Positions 22,440 through 31,651 are shown, counted from the first letter of the stretch. The stretch is 64,000 bases of DNA from Desulfitobacterium sp038181555 (GCF_038181555.1 NZ_JBBWUA010000004.1:124001-188000); one strand, 5' to 3'. The notes: generated by a model from the sequence alone, not told the origin. Numbers and translations are program-made.

Positions 22440-22943
22440 ATGGGATCGATGACGCATTATATGGAGCTTTTAGCATCTAATCAACCATGGAATTTGTTAA
22501 TTTTTATGGCAGTTCCAGTAATCTGTGCAGAGACTTTGGCAATAACTGAACTAATAATCTTATTCACTCGAAATTTTAAAGGCACTGCACGAAAAATCAA
22601 TAAGGGTACAGGAATTTTTGCAGGCATATACTTTCTGGGAATCTTCTTATATCTTTTTACTACAGCCGTAATTCCGATTACTACAGGTGGAGAATGGAGA
22701 GGCTTTGCCGACGTCGTCGCTGTTGGATTTTATTTGCTTGGGGTTGTTCCGTTGGGTGGGCTTGCTTTACTAGAGCTCGGGCTACTGGGAAAAAATCGCA
22801 CACCTGAGCAAGAATTAGCACTCCATGCTACATTCGTGGGTATATTTCTCGTTATAGCTCATGTCGCTATGATCTTCGGTATGCTAGATCCACATCTCTT
22901 CATTACGGATTTGACTCAAGGGATGCCAGGAATGAAAATGTAA
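22440..22943 (+). CDS. Five-helix membrane protein with Met-rich C-terminus, sigma-54 controlled
   Basis: 167 residues from the ATG at 22440 with TTGGAGG 9 nt upstream; a longer in-frame reading from 22380 starts at the promoter and is rejected. About four or five transmembrane helices, with conserved-looking charged residues within them (CAETLAITELIILF, TGGEWRGFADV, LALHATFVGIFLVIAHVAMI). Two His near the last helix could be haem or metal ligands. The tail ends GMPGMKM, matching the Met-rich ends of the proteins at 17670 and 18083. I do not recognise the family. The shared promoter type ties it to that unit. Confidence 0.78.
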   Translation: MGSMTHYMELLASNQPWNLLIFMAVPVICAETLAITELIILFTRNFKGTARKINKGTGIFAGIYFLGIFLYLFTTAVIPITTGGEWRGFADVVAVGFYLLGVVPLGGLALLELGLLGKNRTPEQELALHATFVGIFLVIAHVAMIFGMLDPHLFITDLTQGMPGMKM

Positions 22944-22966
22944 AGAAAACTTAATAGTATCGAACC

Positions 22967-23014
22967 CCTGTGCTCTCCAAGTTAAGAAACAACCTGGTGG
23001 GCACGTTTTTTATC
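22967..23014 (+). terminator. Terminator of the 22440 gene
   Basis: GTGCTCTCCAAGTT pairs imperfectly with AACCTGGTGGGCAC, followed by GTTTTTTATCC. Confidence 0.7.
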
Positions 23015-23137
23015 CATTTGGAAGACTCCATCGGGCCAAAGAAAGAGGGTTATTGCAAACGGTGGAATAATCCGAGACCTTAACTAAGAATGTCCCTGAG
23101 AATCTAAAGGATGAGGAAAACTGGTACCATCTTGAGT

Positions 23138-23193
23138 GGATAAGTCAACTAAGCCTCAGATGGAGGAAAACTCCATCTGAAGCAAGTTTCCTA
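23138..23193. repeat. Palindromic intergenic element, copy 1
   Basis: Arms GGATAAGTCAACTAAGC and GCAAGTTTCCTATATC enclose the stem CAGATGGAG/CTCCATCTG. The same arms occur at 47244-47297 around a different stem. It may also terminate the minus-strand tcdA gene. Confidence 0.6.
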
Positions 23194-23202
23194 TATCAAT
23201 GA

Positions 23203-23973
23203 CTAATCACTAACACGTTCACAATCTGCGATTAGATCATTAACTACTTGCCCCGCCATGAGAAGTCCAGATACTGGTGGCACGAAGGAAATGCTGCCGG
23301 GTATTTGCCGTTTTATTGCGCAATGAGCATCTCCTCCTGGGCAAATGCAGTTATTCCGGCAATCAGCTTCGGTAGGTAGTGGAGTAAGGGGGAGATCCGG
23401 AGAATAAACTACTTTGATCCCTTTGGTTATGCCTTCCTTACGCAGTAATTTCCGCACAGCTTTCGCCAGAGGGTCACCACTGGTTTTGGATATATCTGTG
23501 ATCCGATAGTTCTCAGCGGAGAGGCGATTACCAGCGCCCATGCTGGAGATGAGGGGAATACTTCTACGGATACATTCTTTGGCCAAAGTGACTTTACCTG
23601 AGACAGTATCTATGGCATCCACTACGTAGTCAGGCTTGCTGCCCAGGAAGCTTTCCGCATTTTCGGCAGAAAAGAACTCTTTGATGGCTTCCACCTTCGC
23701 TTTAGGGTTAATGTCTAGAATTCGGGCTTTCATAACTTCAACCTTGGGTTTGCCTATAGTCGAGTAGAGGGCATGAAGCTGACGGTTGATATTAGTCAAA
23801 CAAATCTCGTCATAGTCCACTAGAATTAAATGGCCTACACCAGCCCGTGCCAGTGCTTCAGCCGTATACGATCCCACACCGCCAATACCAAAAATTATAA
23901 CGGTGCTTTCGCTAAGTTTCTTCAAAGCAGGTTTGCCTATAAGAATTTCGGTTCTCGAAAATTTATGTTGCAT
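23203..23973 (-). CDS. tcdA: tRNA threonylcarbamoyladenosine dehydratase
   Basis: 256 residues, E1-like ThiF/MoeB family (YgdL/CsdL). Uses ATP to dehydrate t6A at tRNA position 37 to its cyclic form. An ATP-binding GIGGVGSYTAEALARAG loop lies near residue 30, DYDEICLTNINRQ follows, and a Cys-containing loop CRNNCICPGGDAHC near residue 205 could hold the catalytic or structural Cys. ATG on the minus strand behind GGAGG. The enzymes making t6A itself (TsaB, TsaD, TsaE) are encoded at 37.4-40.1 kb. Confidence 0.92.
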   Translation of the reverse strand: MQHKFSRTEILIGKPALKKLSESTVIIFGIGGVGSYTAEALARAGVGHLILVDYDEICLTNINRQLHALYSTIGKPKVEVMKARILDINPKAKVEAIKEFFSAENAESFLGSKPDYVVDAIDTVSGKVTLAKECIRRSIPLISSMGAGNRLSAENYRITDISKTSGDPLAKAVRKLLRKEGITKGIKVVYSPDLPLTPLPTEADCRNNCICPGGDAHCAIKRQIPGSISFVPPVSGLLMAGQVVNDLIADCERVSD

Positions 23974-24253
23974 GAGTAAAACCTCCTAAATTGATGCGTA
24001 AGTCAAACGACGTAGTCGAAAATCAGTATATCATGACAGACAGACTAAATAAAATCCATGTTTTTCTGTGCGGATCAATAGTTCTTCTTGATTTTGCTGG
24101 CAGGATACTTCTTTGTTGCACAACATGGATTAGAGCAGACAATGGAGCAATACTTTCATTACTTGCTTCAAAGCGTTATAACAATTAGAGTATAATGAAT
24201 AGGGTTTGGAAGTGGAGGTTAATGACTGTATAGCGTGAACAGGAGGAATATCT

Positions 24254-24913
24254 GTGACACCAAAATCAGCACTGTTATTTGGGGCCAGTGGCTTGGTAGG
24301 GAGTGAACTGCTTAAGCTATTATTAAATGGTCCGGAATATGAGAAGGTTATCATTTTTGTTAGAAAATCCCTTGAATTAAAACATCCTATATTAGAAGAG
24401 GTAGTGCTAGAATTTGATGATCTAGCTCAATATAAGGCTTGTTTCGATGTTAACGATGTGTTCTGTTGTTTAGGAACAACTATTAAGAAAGCCGGAACTC
24501 AAGAGGCCTTCAGAAAAGTTGATGTTGAATACCCATTGGAAATAGCCCGCCTAGCCAAGGAAATGGGAGCTGAAAAGTTTCTCGTGATTAGTTCGATGGG
24601 GGCAAATCCTCGATCTAGGGTGTTCTACTCCCGCATGAAAGGCCTTCTTGAGCAAGAGCTTAAGAAAATAGGGATTGCTTCTCTTCATATCTTTCGACCC
24701 TCTTTGCTACTGGGGGATAGAAGAGAATTTCGATTGGGTGAATCAGTGTCGGCAACCCTTAGTAAAAGATTGCCTTTCCTCTTTGCTGGGCCCCTTAGCA
24801 AGTATAAACCAATTGGTGGAGAAACTGTGGCTCAGGGGATGATTTTGGCAGCTCAGAGTGGGGCAGAAGGTGTTTTCATCCGCGAGTCTCATGAAATAGA
24901 GGAAATGAGGTAA
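24254..24913 (+). CDS. Atypical short-chain dehydrogenase (HTATIP2-like NAD(P)-binding protein)
   Basis: 219 residues. The N-terminal GASGLVGSELL is an NAD(P)-binding Rossmann loop. CCLGTTIKKAGTQEAFRKVD and SSMGANPRSRVFYSRMKG, with the Tyr/Lys region of SDR enzymes in it, are typical of the HTATIP2/YwnB-like atypical group. Substrate unknown. GTG start behind AGGAGG. The stop codon lies in the first unit of a 9-bp tandem repeat that runs to the next gene's ribosome site. Confidence 0.85.
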   Translation: MTPKSALLFGASGLVGSELLKLLLNGPEYEKVIIFVRKSLELKHPILEEVVLEFDDLAQYKACFDVNDVFCCLGTTIKKAGTQEAFRKVDVEYPLEIARLAKEMGAEKFLVISSMGANPRSRVFYSRMKGLLEQELKKIGIASLHIFRPSLLLGDRREFRLGESVSATLSKRLPFLFAGPLSKYKPIGGETVAQGMILAAQSGAEGVFIRESHEIEEMR

Positions 24914-24946
24914 GTGAGGCAAGTGAGGCAAGTGAGGCAAGTGAGG
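24902..24946 (+). repeat. Tandem 9-bp repeat carrying ribosome-site-like sequences
   Basis: Five 9-bp units (consensus CAAGTGAGG; the first two read GAAATGAGG and TAAGTGAGG) span the end of the SDR gene and the leader of the DUF2809 gene. Each has GTGAGG, a possible weak Shine-Dalgarno site; the last lies 8 nt before the ATG at 24955. Confidence 0.8.
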
Positions 24947-24954
24947 ATAGAACA

Positions 24955-25341
24955 ATGGTAGACAAAAGGAATAGATCGACTTTTCTTGCTCTAGTAGTGA
25001 TGACCATGATACTTGGCCTAAGTAGTCGGCAATTTTCAGGGTATTTTCCCAGTTGGATTAATCTCTTTCTGGGTGATATGCTATGGGCGCTCATGGTTTT
25101 CTTCGTATTTGCATTTATATTTAGAGCAAAAGAAACCCGCTGGATTGCCCTAATGGCGCTGCTTTTTTCTTATGGAATCGAAGTCAGTCAGCTTTATCAT
25201 GCAACGTGGATTGATGCCCTAAGGCAAACCACTCTAGGCGGTTTAGTATTGGGGTATGGGTTTCTCTGGAGGGATTTAGTGTCTTATGCCATGGGGATTG
25301 GGATAGGAGCATTGGTGGATCAAGAAATACTCTATAAATAA
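24955..25341 (+). CDS. DUF2809 membrane protein
   Basis: 128 residues, four transmembrane helices. Family features: LGLSSR near the start, GDMLWALMVFF, IEVSQLYHATWIDALR and the C-terminal LGYGFLWRDLVSY. The function of DUF2809 is unknown. ATG start with no canonical AGGAGG; only the GTGAGG repeat units precede it. Likely co-transcribed with the SDR gene. Confidence 0.88.
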   Translation: MVDKRNRSTFLALVVMTMILGLSSRQFSGYFPSWINLFLGDMLWALMVFFVFAFIFRAKETRWIALMALLFSYGIEVSQLYHATWIDALRQTTLGGLVLGYGFLWRDLVSYAMGIGIGALVDQEILYK

Positions 25342-25413
25342 CTCGATGTGAAAAATTTAATTTTGGATAATGGACCAACAAAATGCTACACTTACCTATG
25401 GGGGTGAATGCAT

Positions 25414-26070
25414 TTGTCATGGTTAGAATTTAGAAATGTGTGCTTTGAAAACGATGGTGCCAAGATCTTAAGAGACCTATCGGTGACCATTGAAGAAGGA
25501 GACTTTATTTCTATTGTTGGGCAATCGGGTAGTGGTAAGAGCACCTTCCTAAAACTCTGTAGTCATCTAATCAGTCCTACCCAGGGGGATATTCTTTTTA
25601 AGAACCAAAGTCTTTTTGCATATAACTCCACAGAATTGAGGAAAAGTATCGCCTATTGCTTCCAGATTCCCTATCTTTTTGGAGATACAGTTATGGAAAA
25701 TTTGTCCTTCCCCTTTACGATCAGGAATCTAAAATTTGATCAAGAAAGAGTGCAGGAATTGTTTTCTTTGTTCCAAATGCCCCAGAACTATTTAAATAAA
25801 GGGGTGAAAAATCTCTCGGGAGGAGAGAAACAGCGGATTGCTCTTTTAAGAAGCTTGATTTTCATCCCAGAAGTATTGCTCTTGGACGAAGTGACATCAG
25901 CTTTGGATAGTGAGAATACGGCTATTGTGGAAAAAGTGATTTCACAATACCATGAAAAAGGTTTAACTATCTTGTGGATTACTCATAACTTAGAACAGAG
26001 CCGTAAGTATGCTAATAGATTATTGACTTTGGAAGCGGGTAAAATTAAAGGATGGGAGGTTATACGATGA
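25414..26070 (+). CDS. ABC transporter ATPase, FetA/YbbL-like
   Basis: 218 residues with a complete nucleotide-binding domain: Walker A GQSGSGKST (about 35), Q-loop CFQIPYLFG, signature LSGGEKQR, Walker B LLLDEVTSALD and the switch His in WITHN. TTG at 25414 is preferred because GGGGGTG is then about 8 nt away; the ATG at 25408 is too close. It overlaps the permease gene by 4 nt (ATGA). The pair resembles FetAB, reported in E. coli as a metal (iron) exporter; the substrate here is inferred. Confidence 0.87.
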   Translation: MSWLEFRNVCFENDGAKILRDLSVTIEEGDFISIVGQSGSGKSTFLKLCSHLISPTQGDILFKNQSLFAYNSTELRKSIAYCFQIPYLFGDTVMENLSFPFTIRNLKFDQERVQELFSLFQMPQNYLNKGVKNLSGGEKQRIALLRSLIFIPEVLLLDEVTSALDSENTAIVEKVISQYHEKGLTILWITHNLEQSRKYANRLLTLEAGKIKGWEVIR

Positions 26071-26831
26071 ATGGCTCTGATTCCATCACCATAACCTCCT
26101 TGCTTTTAGCTTCGTCCTTGGTTTTGGTGTCCCTATTCTTCTCATATTGGCAAAAGCTCAATTTGGAGAAGGAGACCGTCATTAGCGTCATTCGAGCGGT
26201 AGTTCAGCTTGTGGCGGTGGGGTTTGTACTAGAGTATATTTTTGGGTTGCATAATCCTATCTTTACCACCCTTTTACTGCTCTTTATGATTTTAAATGCG
26301 GCCTATAATGCGGCGAAAAGGGGCAGAGAGGTCAAGAATGGTTTTCTAATCTCCTTTGTATCCATTGCAGCAGGGACTATTGTGACCTTAGCAGTCCTAA
26401 CGTTATCGAAAACTCTCAAATATGAACCCTACCAAATGATCCCCGTGGGTGGTATGATTATCAGCAACTCCATGGTTGCTTTAGGATTGTGTTATAAACA
26501 ATTGGTCTCAAACTTTAAAGCGAGACGGGAAGAAGTGGAGACAAAGCTTTCCTTAGGTGCTGATATCCTGCCGTCCTCCATTGAAATCATCCGAGATGCT
26601 ACCAAGACCGGGATGCTTCCCACCATTGATTCCGCAAAGACCTTAGGGATTGTGTCATTGCCAGGGATGATGACTGGGTTGATTATGGCGGGGGCACCGC
26701 CTATGGAAGCGATTAAGTATCAGATTATGGTGACATTCATGTTGCTTTCCACCACATCCATTTCCTCGTTCATGGCTTGTTATTTATCTTATCGGGGGTT
26801 TTTTAACGAGAGAAAGCAGCTAATGTTGTGA
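26067..26831 (+). CDS. ABC transporter permease, FetB/UPF0014 family
   Basis: 254 residues, about seven transmembrane helices. Conserved UPF0014 blocks: AVVQLVAVGFVLEYIF, NAAYNAAKRG, PVGGMIISNSMVALGL and the cytoplasmic SLGIVSLPGMMTG-type region followed by GAPPMEAIKYQI. ATG at 26067 overlaps the ATPase stop codon, with GGGAGG 9 nt upstream. A short nonfunctional piece of a gene like this one lies at 30393. Confidence 0.9.
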   Translation: MNGSDSITITSLLLASSLVLVSLFFSYWQKLNLEKETVISVIRAVVQLVAVGFVLEYIFGLHNPIFTTLLLLFMILNAAYNAAKRGREVKNGFLISFVSIAAGTIVTLAVLTLSKTLKYEPYQMIPVGGMIISNSMVALGLCYKQLVSNFKARREEVETKLSLGADILPSSIEIIRDATKTGMLPTIDSAKTLGIVSLPGMMTGLIMAGAPPMEAIKYQIMVTFMLLSTTSISSFMACYLSYRGFFNERKQLML

Positions 26832-26906
26832 GCAAGCTGCTTTCAATACAATGGTGGGTTTTTAGATAATCGAGAATATCGGGATTAACTGAGGAGAGAA
26901 ATTGAG

Positions 26907-27575
26907 ATGAGTTACATAAAAAGGATTATATATTTATTATTTGGTACTTCTTTATTATCAGTGGGTATTGTCATGACGATGCAGGCGAATTTGGGCTATG
27001 CTCCTTGGGATGTATTCCATCGGGGTATTTCCGATACGATTGGCATGTCCATCGGGAATGTCTCCATTGTGGCGAGCATCATAATCTGTGTCATTGTTGT
27101 GCTGCTAGGGGAGAAGCTGGGCTTTGGGACCCTAGTTAATATTTTTGTCATTGGCATTTTTATGGATTTACTATTATCTTTTGAAATCATCCCTGAGATG
27201 CAGAGCTTTGTATCAGGGCTTATTATGCTGATTGTTGGACTTTTTGTTTGTGCCTATTCTTCCTATCTCTACATTGCCTCGGGTTTCGGTGCGGGGCCTA
27301 GGGATAGTTTGATGGTTGCCTTGGAACGCTTAACCAAATTATCGGTTGGAATGTGTCGTGGGACCATTGAGGTATTGGTATGCTTAATAGGGTGGATTTT
27401 AGGGGGACCCGTCGGGATAGGTACAATTATATCTGCTTTTGGAATAGGTATCTGTGTACAGATCATCTTTTCTTGGGTGAAATTCGATGCGACTTCTGTA
27501 AAACATGAGACGCTTAATGAAACCATTAAGAATTTTAGGGCATATTTTAAGAGAACGATTAAGGAAGATGTGTAG
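26907..27575 (+). CDS. YczE-family membrane protein
   Basis: 222 residues with five or six helices. Features of the YczE/YitT-related family: ANLGYAPWDVFHRGIS near residue 30, GMSIGNVSIV, and GFGAGPRDSLMVALERLT. In Bacillus YczE is reported to affect production of a secreted peptide antibiotic, but the transport role is not established. ATG behind AGGAGAG. It ends at a bidirectional terminator shared with the convergent signalling gene. Confidence 0.87.
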   Translation: MSYIKRIIYLLFGTSLLSVGIVMTMQANLGYAPWDVFHRGISDTIGMSIGNVSIVASIIICVIVVLLGEKLGFGTLVNIFVIGIFMDLLLSFEIIPEMQSFVSGLIMLIVGLFVCAYSSYLYIASGFGAGPRDSLMVALERLTKLSVGMCRGTIEVLVCLIGWILGGPVGIGTIISAFGIGICVQIIFSWVKFDATSVKHETLNETIKNFRAYFKRTIKEDV

Positions 27576-27576
27576 C

Positions 27577-27634
27577 AAAAAAGGGTTCATGAGACTGGAG
27601 AGGTTTACCAATCACGTGAACCCTTCTTTATTTT
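27577..27634. terminator. Bidirectional terminator between convergent genes
   Basis: AAGGGTTCATG pairs with CGTGAACCCTT, flanked by A-rich sequence on the left and TCTTTATTTTT on the right. Confidence 0.82.
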
Positions 27635-27651
27635 TCAACGAAAATCTAAAC

Positions 27652-30266
27652 TTATAATACCTTCTCTATAAACACTTTGACTATTTCTGGGTCAAACTGG
27701 GTGCCTGCACATCGCTTTAACTCGGCAATAGCTTCTTCTTTGTTTTTTGTTCTTTGGTAAGGCCTTTTGGCGGTCATAGCTTCATAGACATCAGCTACAG
27801 ATATAATTCTGGATGCAAGGGGGATGTCCTCGCCCGTAAGGCCGCAGGGATACCCTTCACCATCCCAGCGCTCGTGGTGATAAAGGACAGGCTCAGCTAA
27901 GGAGACGTATTCATCTACGGATCTTAGCATTTGATAACCTGTTTCGGATGTTTCTTAATGATCTCATACTCTTCGTCAGTGAGCTTTGAGGGTTTGTTTA
28001 ATATATCGGCAGGTAAGGTGATTTTTCCGATATCATGTAAAGACCCTGCAGTCTTAATATCTCTTATCTCTTTTTCGCGTAAGTTCATCGCCCTTGCAAT
28101 AGCTTCACAGTATTCAGAAACTCGTTCGGTATGAATTTGTTCAGAATCATATTTGAGGTTAATATTTCGGAGTACGGTTTCAATAGTATGGCTGCGCATT
28201 GATTTGCCGGAGTGCCTTTTATTTTTATACATATTATTCTCAGCGTTAGTTATAATCCCATCGATATCTTGATCGCTCCTAGTTTTAACGGCACAACCTG
28301 CAGCCAGTGAGACAATCACAGAGTCTAAAGTTATTTGGGAAGCAGTAGAAACGATTTTTTCTTGGATTTCTTTCGCTATGGTCTCGTTCGTTCTAGGAAG
28401 TACGATGGCAAATTCGTCGCCCCCTAATCTGCCAATAATATCACCGGCTCGGCAAGCCCCTTGCATAACTTTGGCAACAGTTCTAAGCAATTGATCTCCC
28501 GCTTGGTGACCGAAAGCATCATTTGACAGTTTTAATCCATTGACATCGATAAAAATAAGCGCAAGGGGGAGGTTTTCCTCGGTATCCAATTGCTTGAGTA
28601 TTTCACTTATGTATCGACGATTATAAAGGCCAGTTAACGAATCGTGAAAACTCAGATATTCGATTTGCCTTTGTTTTTCTCTTTTCTCAGTAATGTCTCG
28701 AAAAACAATAACAATTCCCGTAGCTTTTCCTGTGCTGCTCCGAATAGGAGCTGCACTTACTTCTATAGGGGTCTCCGTGTTAGCTTTAGATAAGAGCAGA
28801 GTATAACCACTCATTTTAAAGATACCCGCTGTTTCTAGGACTTTTTGCACTGGGTTAGAGCATTTCTCTCGGGTGATTTCATGTATGACTTGGAATACTT
28901 CTCCGAGAGACTTCCCTAAGGCTTCTTCGCGGTTCCAAGCTGTCAGTTTTTCCGCTATGTTATTCATGACAAGAATATTTCCACAAACATCAGTGGCAAT
29001 TACGCCTTCGCCGATGGAAAGGAGGGTAGCTTTAAATTGTTCCTTTTCATTGAAGATGATTTCTTCCATTTTGCGACGTTCGGTTATATCGCGAATGGTG
29101 CAGAGAAGTTTGTTCTTTGTCACCTTATCCCCGAGAATAATGCTGACTTGTATATCATACCAACCGCGCCCCTCGTGTAAATCAAGATAATATTCAGCAC
29201 GGCTTGGTTTGCCATATTGCAAGGTCGCTTCTATAGATTCTTTGATAGTACTTTTGGCCGGTTCAGGGAAGCCGATCTCATCATAGTGCTTGTTAAGAAA
29301 ATCTTCAGGTTGTAAATATAAGACATCGCTTTCAGGATAATGAAACTCTATTATGGTTAATTGATCATCCAGTACAAAAACCAGCTCTTGCAGGCTGTTA
29401 ATCAACGCTGCCTGGCTACGATTCAGAGATTCTAGTTTGACAATATAATTCCTTACTTCATTTTCTAAACTATTTTTCTTCAATTCTATTTCACGAAAGA
29501 TAATATCTTGGGGAGTTTTTATAGCTATTTGCATTACAGCTTTATAAATAAAATAGACGGACAGGATTTTAAAATAATGTCCCAAAAGATTAAAGACATC
29601 AAAAGGGTCTCCATAAAAAGTGAACATTAGGTCGGTGAGTATTGCGGAAAGGAAACTAAGATAGAGAAATCTTCGAACATTTTTATCAAATCTATCCCTT
29701 TTTAAGAACAGCAATAGGAGTGATATTAGAATTATACCTACAATGACATATTCACTTATTATTTTAAAAGGCGTTAATCCTTGACCTTCGATAAAGGCAT
29801 TTGGGAAAAGTCCGGAAAAAATTAAGCTAACCCCGCTAATAGTTATTAGAGGGAAGAATAAATAGATATAGTTAATCTTGATTTTTTTGCCTACCGAGAG
29901 GGTTGCCAGAAGCAAGGCAAAGCCCTCGACGTACCTAGAAAGAATCCAGAGCTGAGTTGGCAAGTTAGAATTATAACCTATAAAGATATTCATCCCTTTA
30001 TAGGCTATCATGTGTAGAAAATCAATAAGGATCATACATAGATAACCAGTGCTTAGTATTCTAATGAAATGATTGTCAATATGAGTATTTGAATTAAAGA
30101 CTATAAAAACGATCCCTAAGGAAACCGCAATACAATAGCATTCCACAAAGGCATGAGATAAATTGTAGTTATATTCTTTAATGGCGAATAAGAAAGCTAA
30201 TACAACGAGTTGGATAAAGGCGAACTTAGCAATTTGCACGGGCCTTTTCTCAACATTGTCTGTCAT
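27652..30266 (-). pseudogene. MASE3-PAS-GGDEF-HD-GYP cyclic di-GMP enzyme, split by a frameshift
   Basis: Read on the minus strand from ATG 30266 (AAAGGAGGAG upstream). Order: a MASE3-like membrane domain of seven or eight helices (first ~270 residues), a coiled coil, two PAS domains, a GGDEF domain with RLGGDEF and inhibitory RAGD five residues earlier, then HD-GYP with LHDIGK. The frame breaks at 27942-27944, right after IIKKHPK: three A residues stand where four would restore KTGYQMLRSVDEY, and HHERWDGEGYP follows in the next frame. A one-base deletion, a sequencing error or a slippery site could explain it. As written, the HD-GYP half is cut before its HHE motif, so cyclase may survive without phosphodiesterase. 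Confidence 0.85.
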
Positions 30267-30392
30267 ATACTCTCCTCCTTTGGCCCTTTGTGTAAGAATG
30301 TACAATTTTCTTAGATATTCTCTACAATAACTGCTTTTACCTGCTATTCTGTCAATATTTTCGTGACGATTGTGATCTTTACAATGTAAGCA

Positions 30393-30426
30393 TTAGGGAT
30401 TGTATCATTGCTGGGGATGATGACTG
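30393..30426 (+). pseudogene. 34-bp remnant of a FetB-like permease gene
   Basis: TTAGGGATTGTATCATTGCT followed by a GGGATGATGACTG end matches the intact permease gene near 26641 with three mismatches in 34 positions. No flanking homology was found, so this is a small relic. Confidence 0.5.
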
Positions 30427-30478
30427 TCTGTTATGATGCAGAATATACGCCATGATTAGTAGTATGGGTTTACTCGTG

Positions 30479-31609
30479 CTATCTTAGGGCGGACTCTAAG
30501 TCGCGAATTAAGTCCTCTGCAGCCTCGATACCTACGGATAGACGGAGCAGGCAATCGTCAATACCAAGCCTTGCCCTGACTTCTAAAGGAATATCGGCAT
30601 GAGTTTGGGTGGCAGGATAAGTGATCAGGGATTCCACCCCACCAAGACTTTCAGCATAAGAAATGATCTCGAGGGATTTTAGAATCCTGGGGATAAGTGA
30701 AGAATCCTTCACCCGGAAGGAGAGCATAGCGCCAAAGCCTTTGGCTTGGTTGAGTTGAGTTGCATGGCTGGGATGGTTTTTTAATCCGGGGTAGTAGACC
30801 TCGGTGACCTTAGGATGATTTAATAACCACTGGGCGATTTGCAGGGCATTTTCCTCTTGAGCCTTCATGCGTAGGGCTAAGGTTTTTAGTCCTCGAATCA
30901 TCAGCCAAGAATCTTGGGGACCTAAGGTAGCTCCAAGTGAGTTCTGCAACCGTCCAAAGCGAGTGGCGAGTTTTTCACCTTTAACCACGACCAGTCCAGA
31001 GATAATATCATTGTGCCCTCCGAGATACTTAGTGCCGCTATGGACGACGATATCAGCTCCACACAGAAGAGGTTTCTGGAGGTAGGGGGTTAGGAAGGTA
31101 TTGTCTACAATATCTAAGAGCCCGTGCTTTTGACAAAGGCGAGCGATTCCATGCAAGTCGGCGATTTTCATCATTGGGTTGGTCGGTGTTTCAGTAAAAA
31201 TAGCTTTGGTATGGGGGAGAATTTCCTTTTCTATGGCTTCAAGGTTACTAGTGTCGGCAAAGCTGACTTGGAGGCCGAAGCGGTTAAAGACTTCCTCAAG
31301 TATGCGATATGTTCCCCCATAGAGATCCTCAGTGACAATAATATGGTCTCCATGAGAAAATAAAGTGAGTATTGTTGTAATAGCGCCCATGCCTGAGGAA
31401 AAAGCGAAGCCCTTTGTGCCTTCCTCCAAACGAGCGATGGCATCCTCTAGGACTTGGCGCGTGGGGTTATTCGTACGAGAATAATCGAAACCTGTGCTTT
31501 CCCCAAAGCCTGGATGGGCAAAAGTGGATGAATGGTAGATGGGAAAGCTAATCGCTCCTTTGGGATCTAAGCGATTGCCGATCTGAGCAAGTTCGGTTAA
31601 AATATTCAT
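30479..31609 (-). CDS. Cys/Met metabolism PLP enzyme (cystathionine gamma-synthase/lyase type)
   Basis: 376 residues, fold-type I PLP enzyme. DYSRTNNPTR near residue 43 contacts the cofactor phosphate. The Schiff-base Lys is in VVHSGTKYLGGHND (about residue 197). SLGGVESLITYPA and RLSVGIEAAEDL are typical of the MetB/MetI/MccB group. Candidate reactions are gamma-synthase (with acylhomoserine), gamma-lyase or sulfhydrylase; sequence alone does not separate them. ATG on the minus strand, GAGG upstream. It is under a SAM-I riboswitch with a terminator, so it belongs to methionine biosynthesis or sulfur recycling. Confidence 0.88.
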   Translation of the reverse strand: MNILTELAQIGNRLDPKGAISFPIYHSSTFAHPGFGESTGFDYSRTNNPTRQVLEDAIARLEEGTKGFAFSSGMGAITTILTLFSHGDHIIVTEDLYGGTYRILEEVFNRFGLQVSFADTSNLEAIEKEILPHTKAIFTETPTNPMMKIADLHGIARLCQKHGLLDIVDNTFLTPYLQKPLLCGADIVVHSGTKYLGGHNDIISGLVVVKGEKLATRFGRLQNSLGATLGPQDSWLMIRGLKTLALRMKAQEENALQIAQWLLNHPKVTEVYYPGLKNHPSHATQLNQAKGFGAMLSFRVKDSSLIPRILKSLEIISYAESLGGVESLITYPATQTHADIPLEVRARLGIDDCLLRLSVGIEAAEDLIRDLESALR

Positions 31610-31651
31610 TTAGTAGTCCTCCTTTGTGGATTGGATAAAAATCAAACAAAA

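Noticed and set aside
23991..24188. 65-residue frame upstream of the SDR gene
   Set aside because: Starts in the divergent leader of tcdA without a ribosome site; composition looks noncoding.
24902..24946. Repeats as a CRISPR-like array
   Set aside because: The units are 9 bp with no spacers, so this is a simple tandem repeat.
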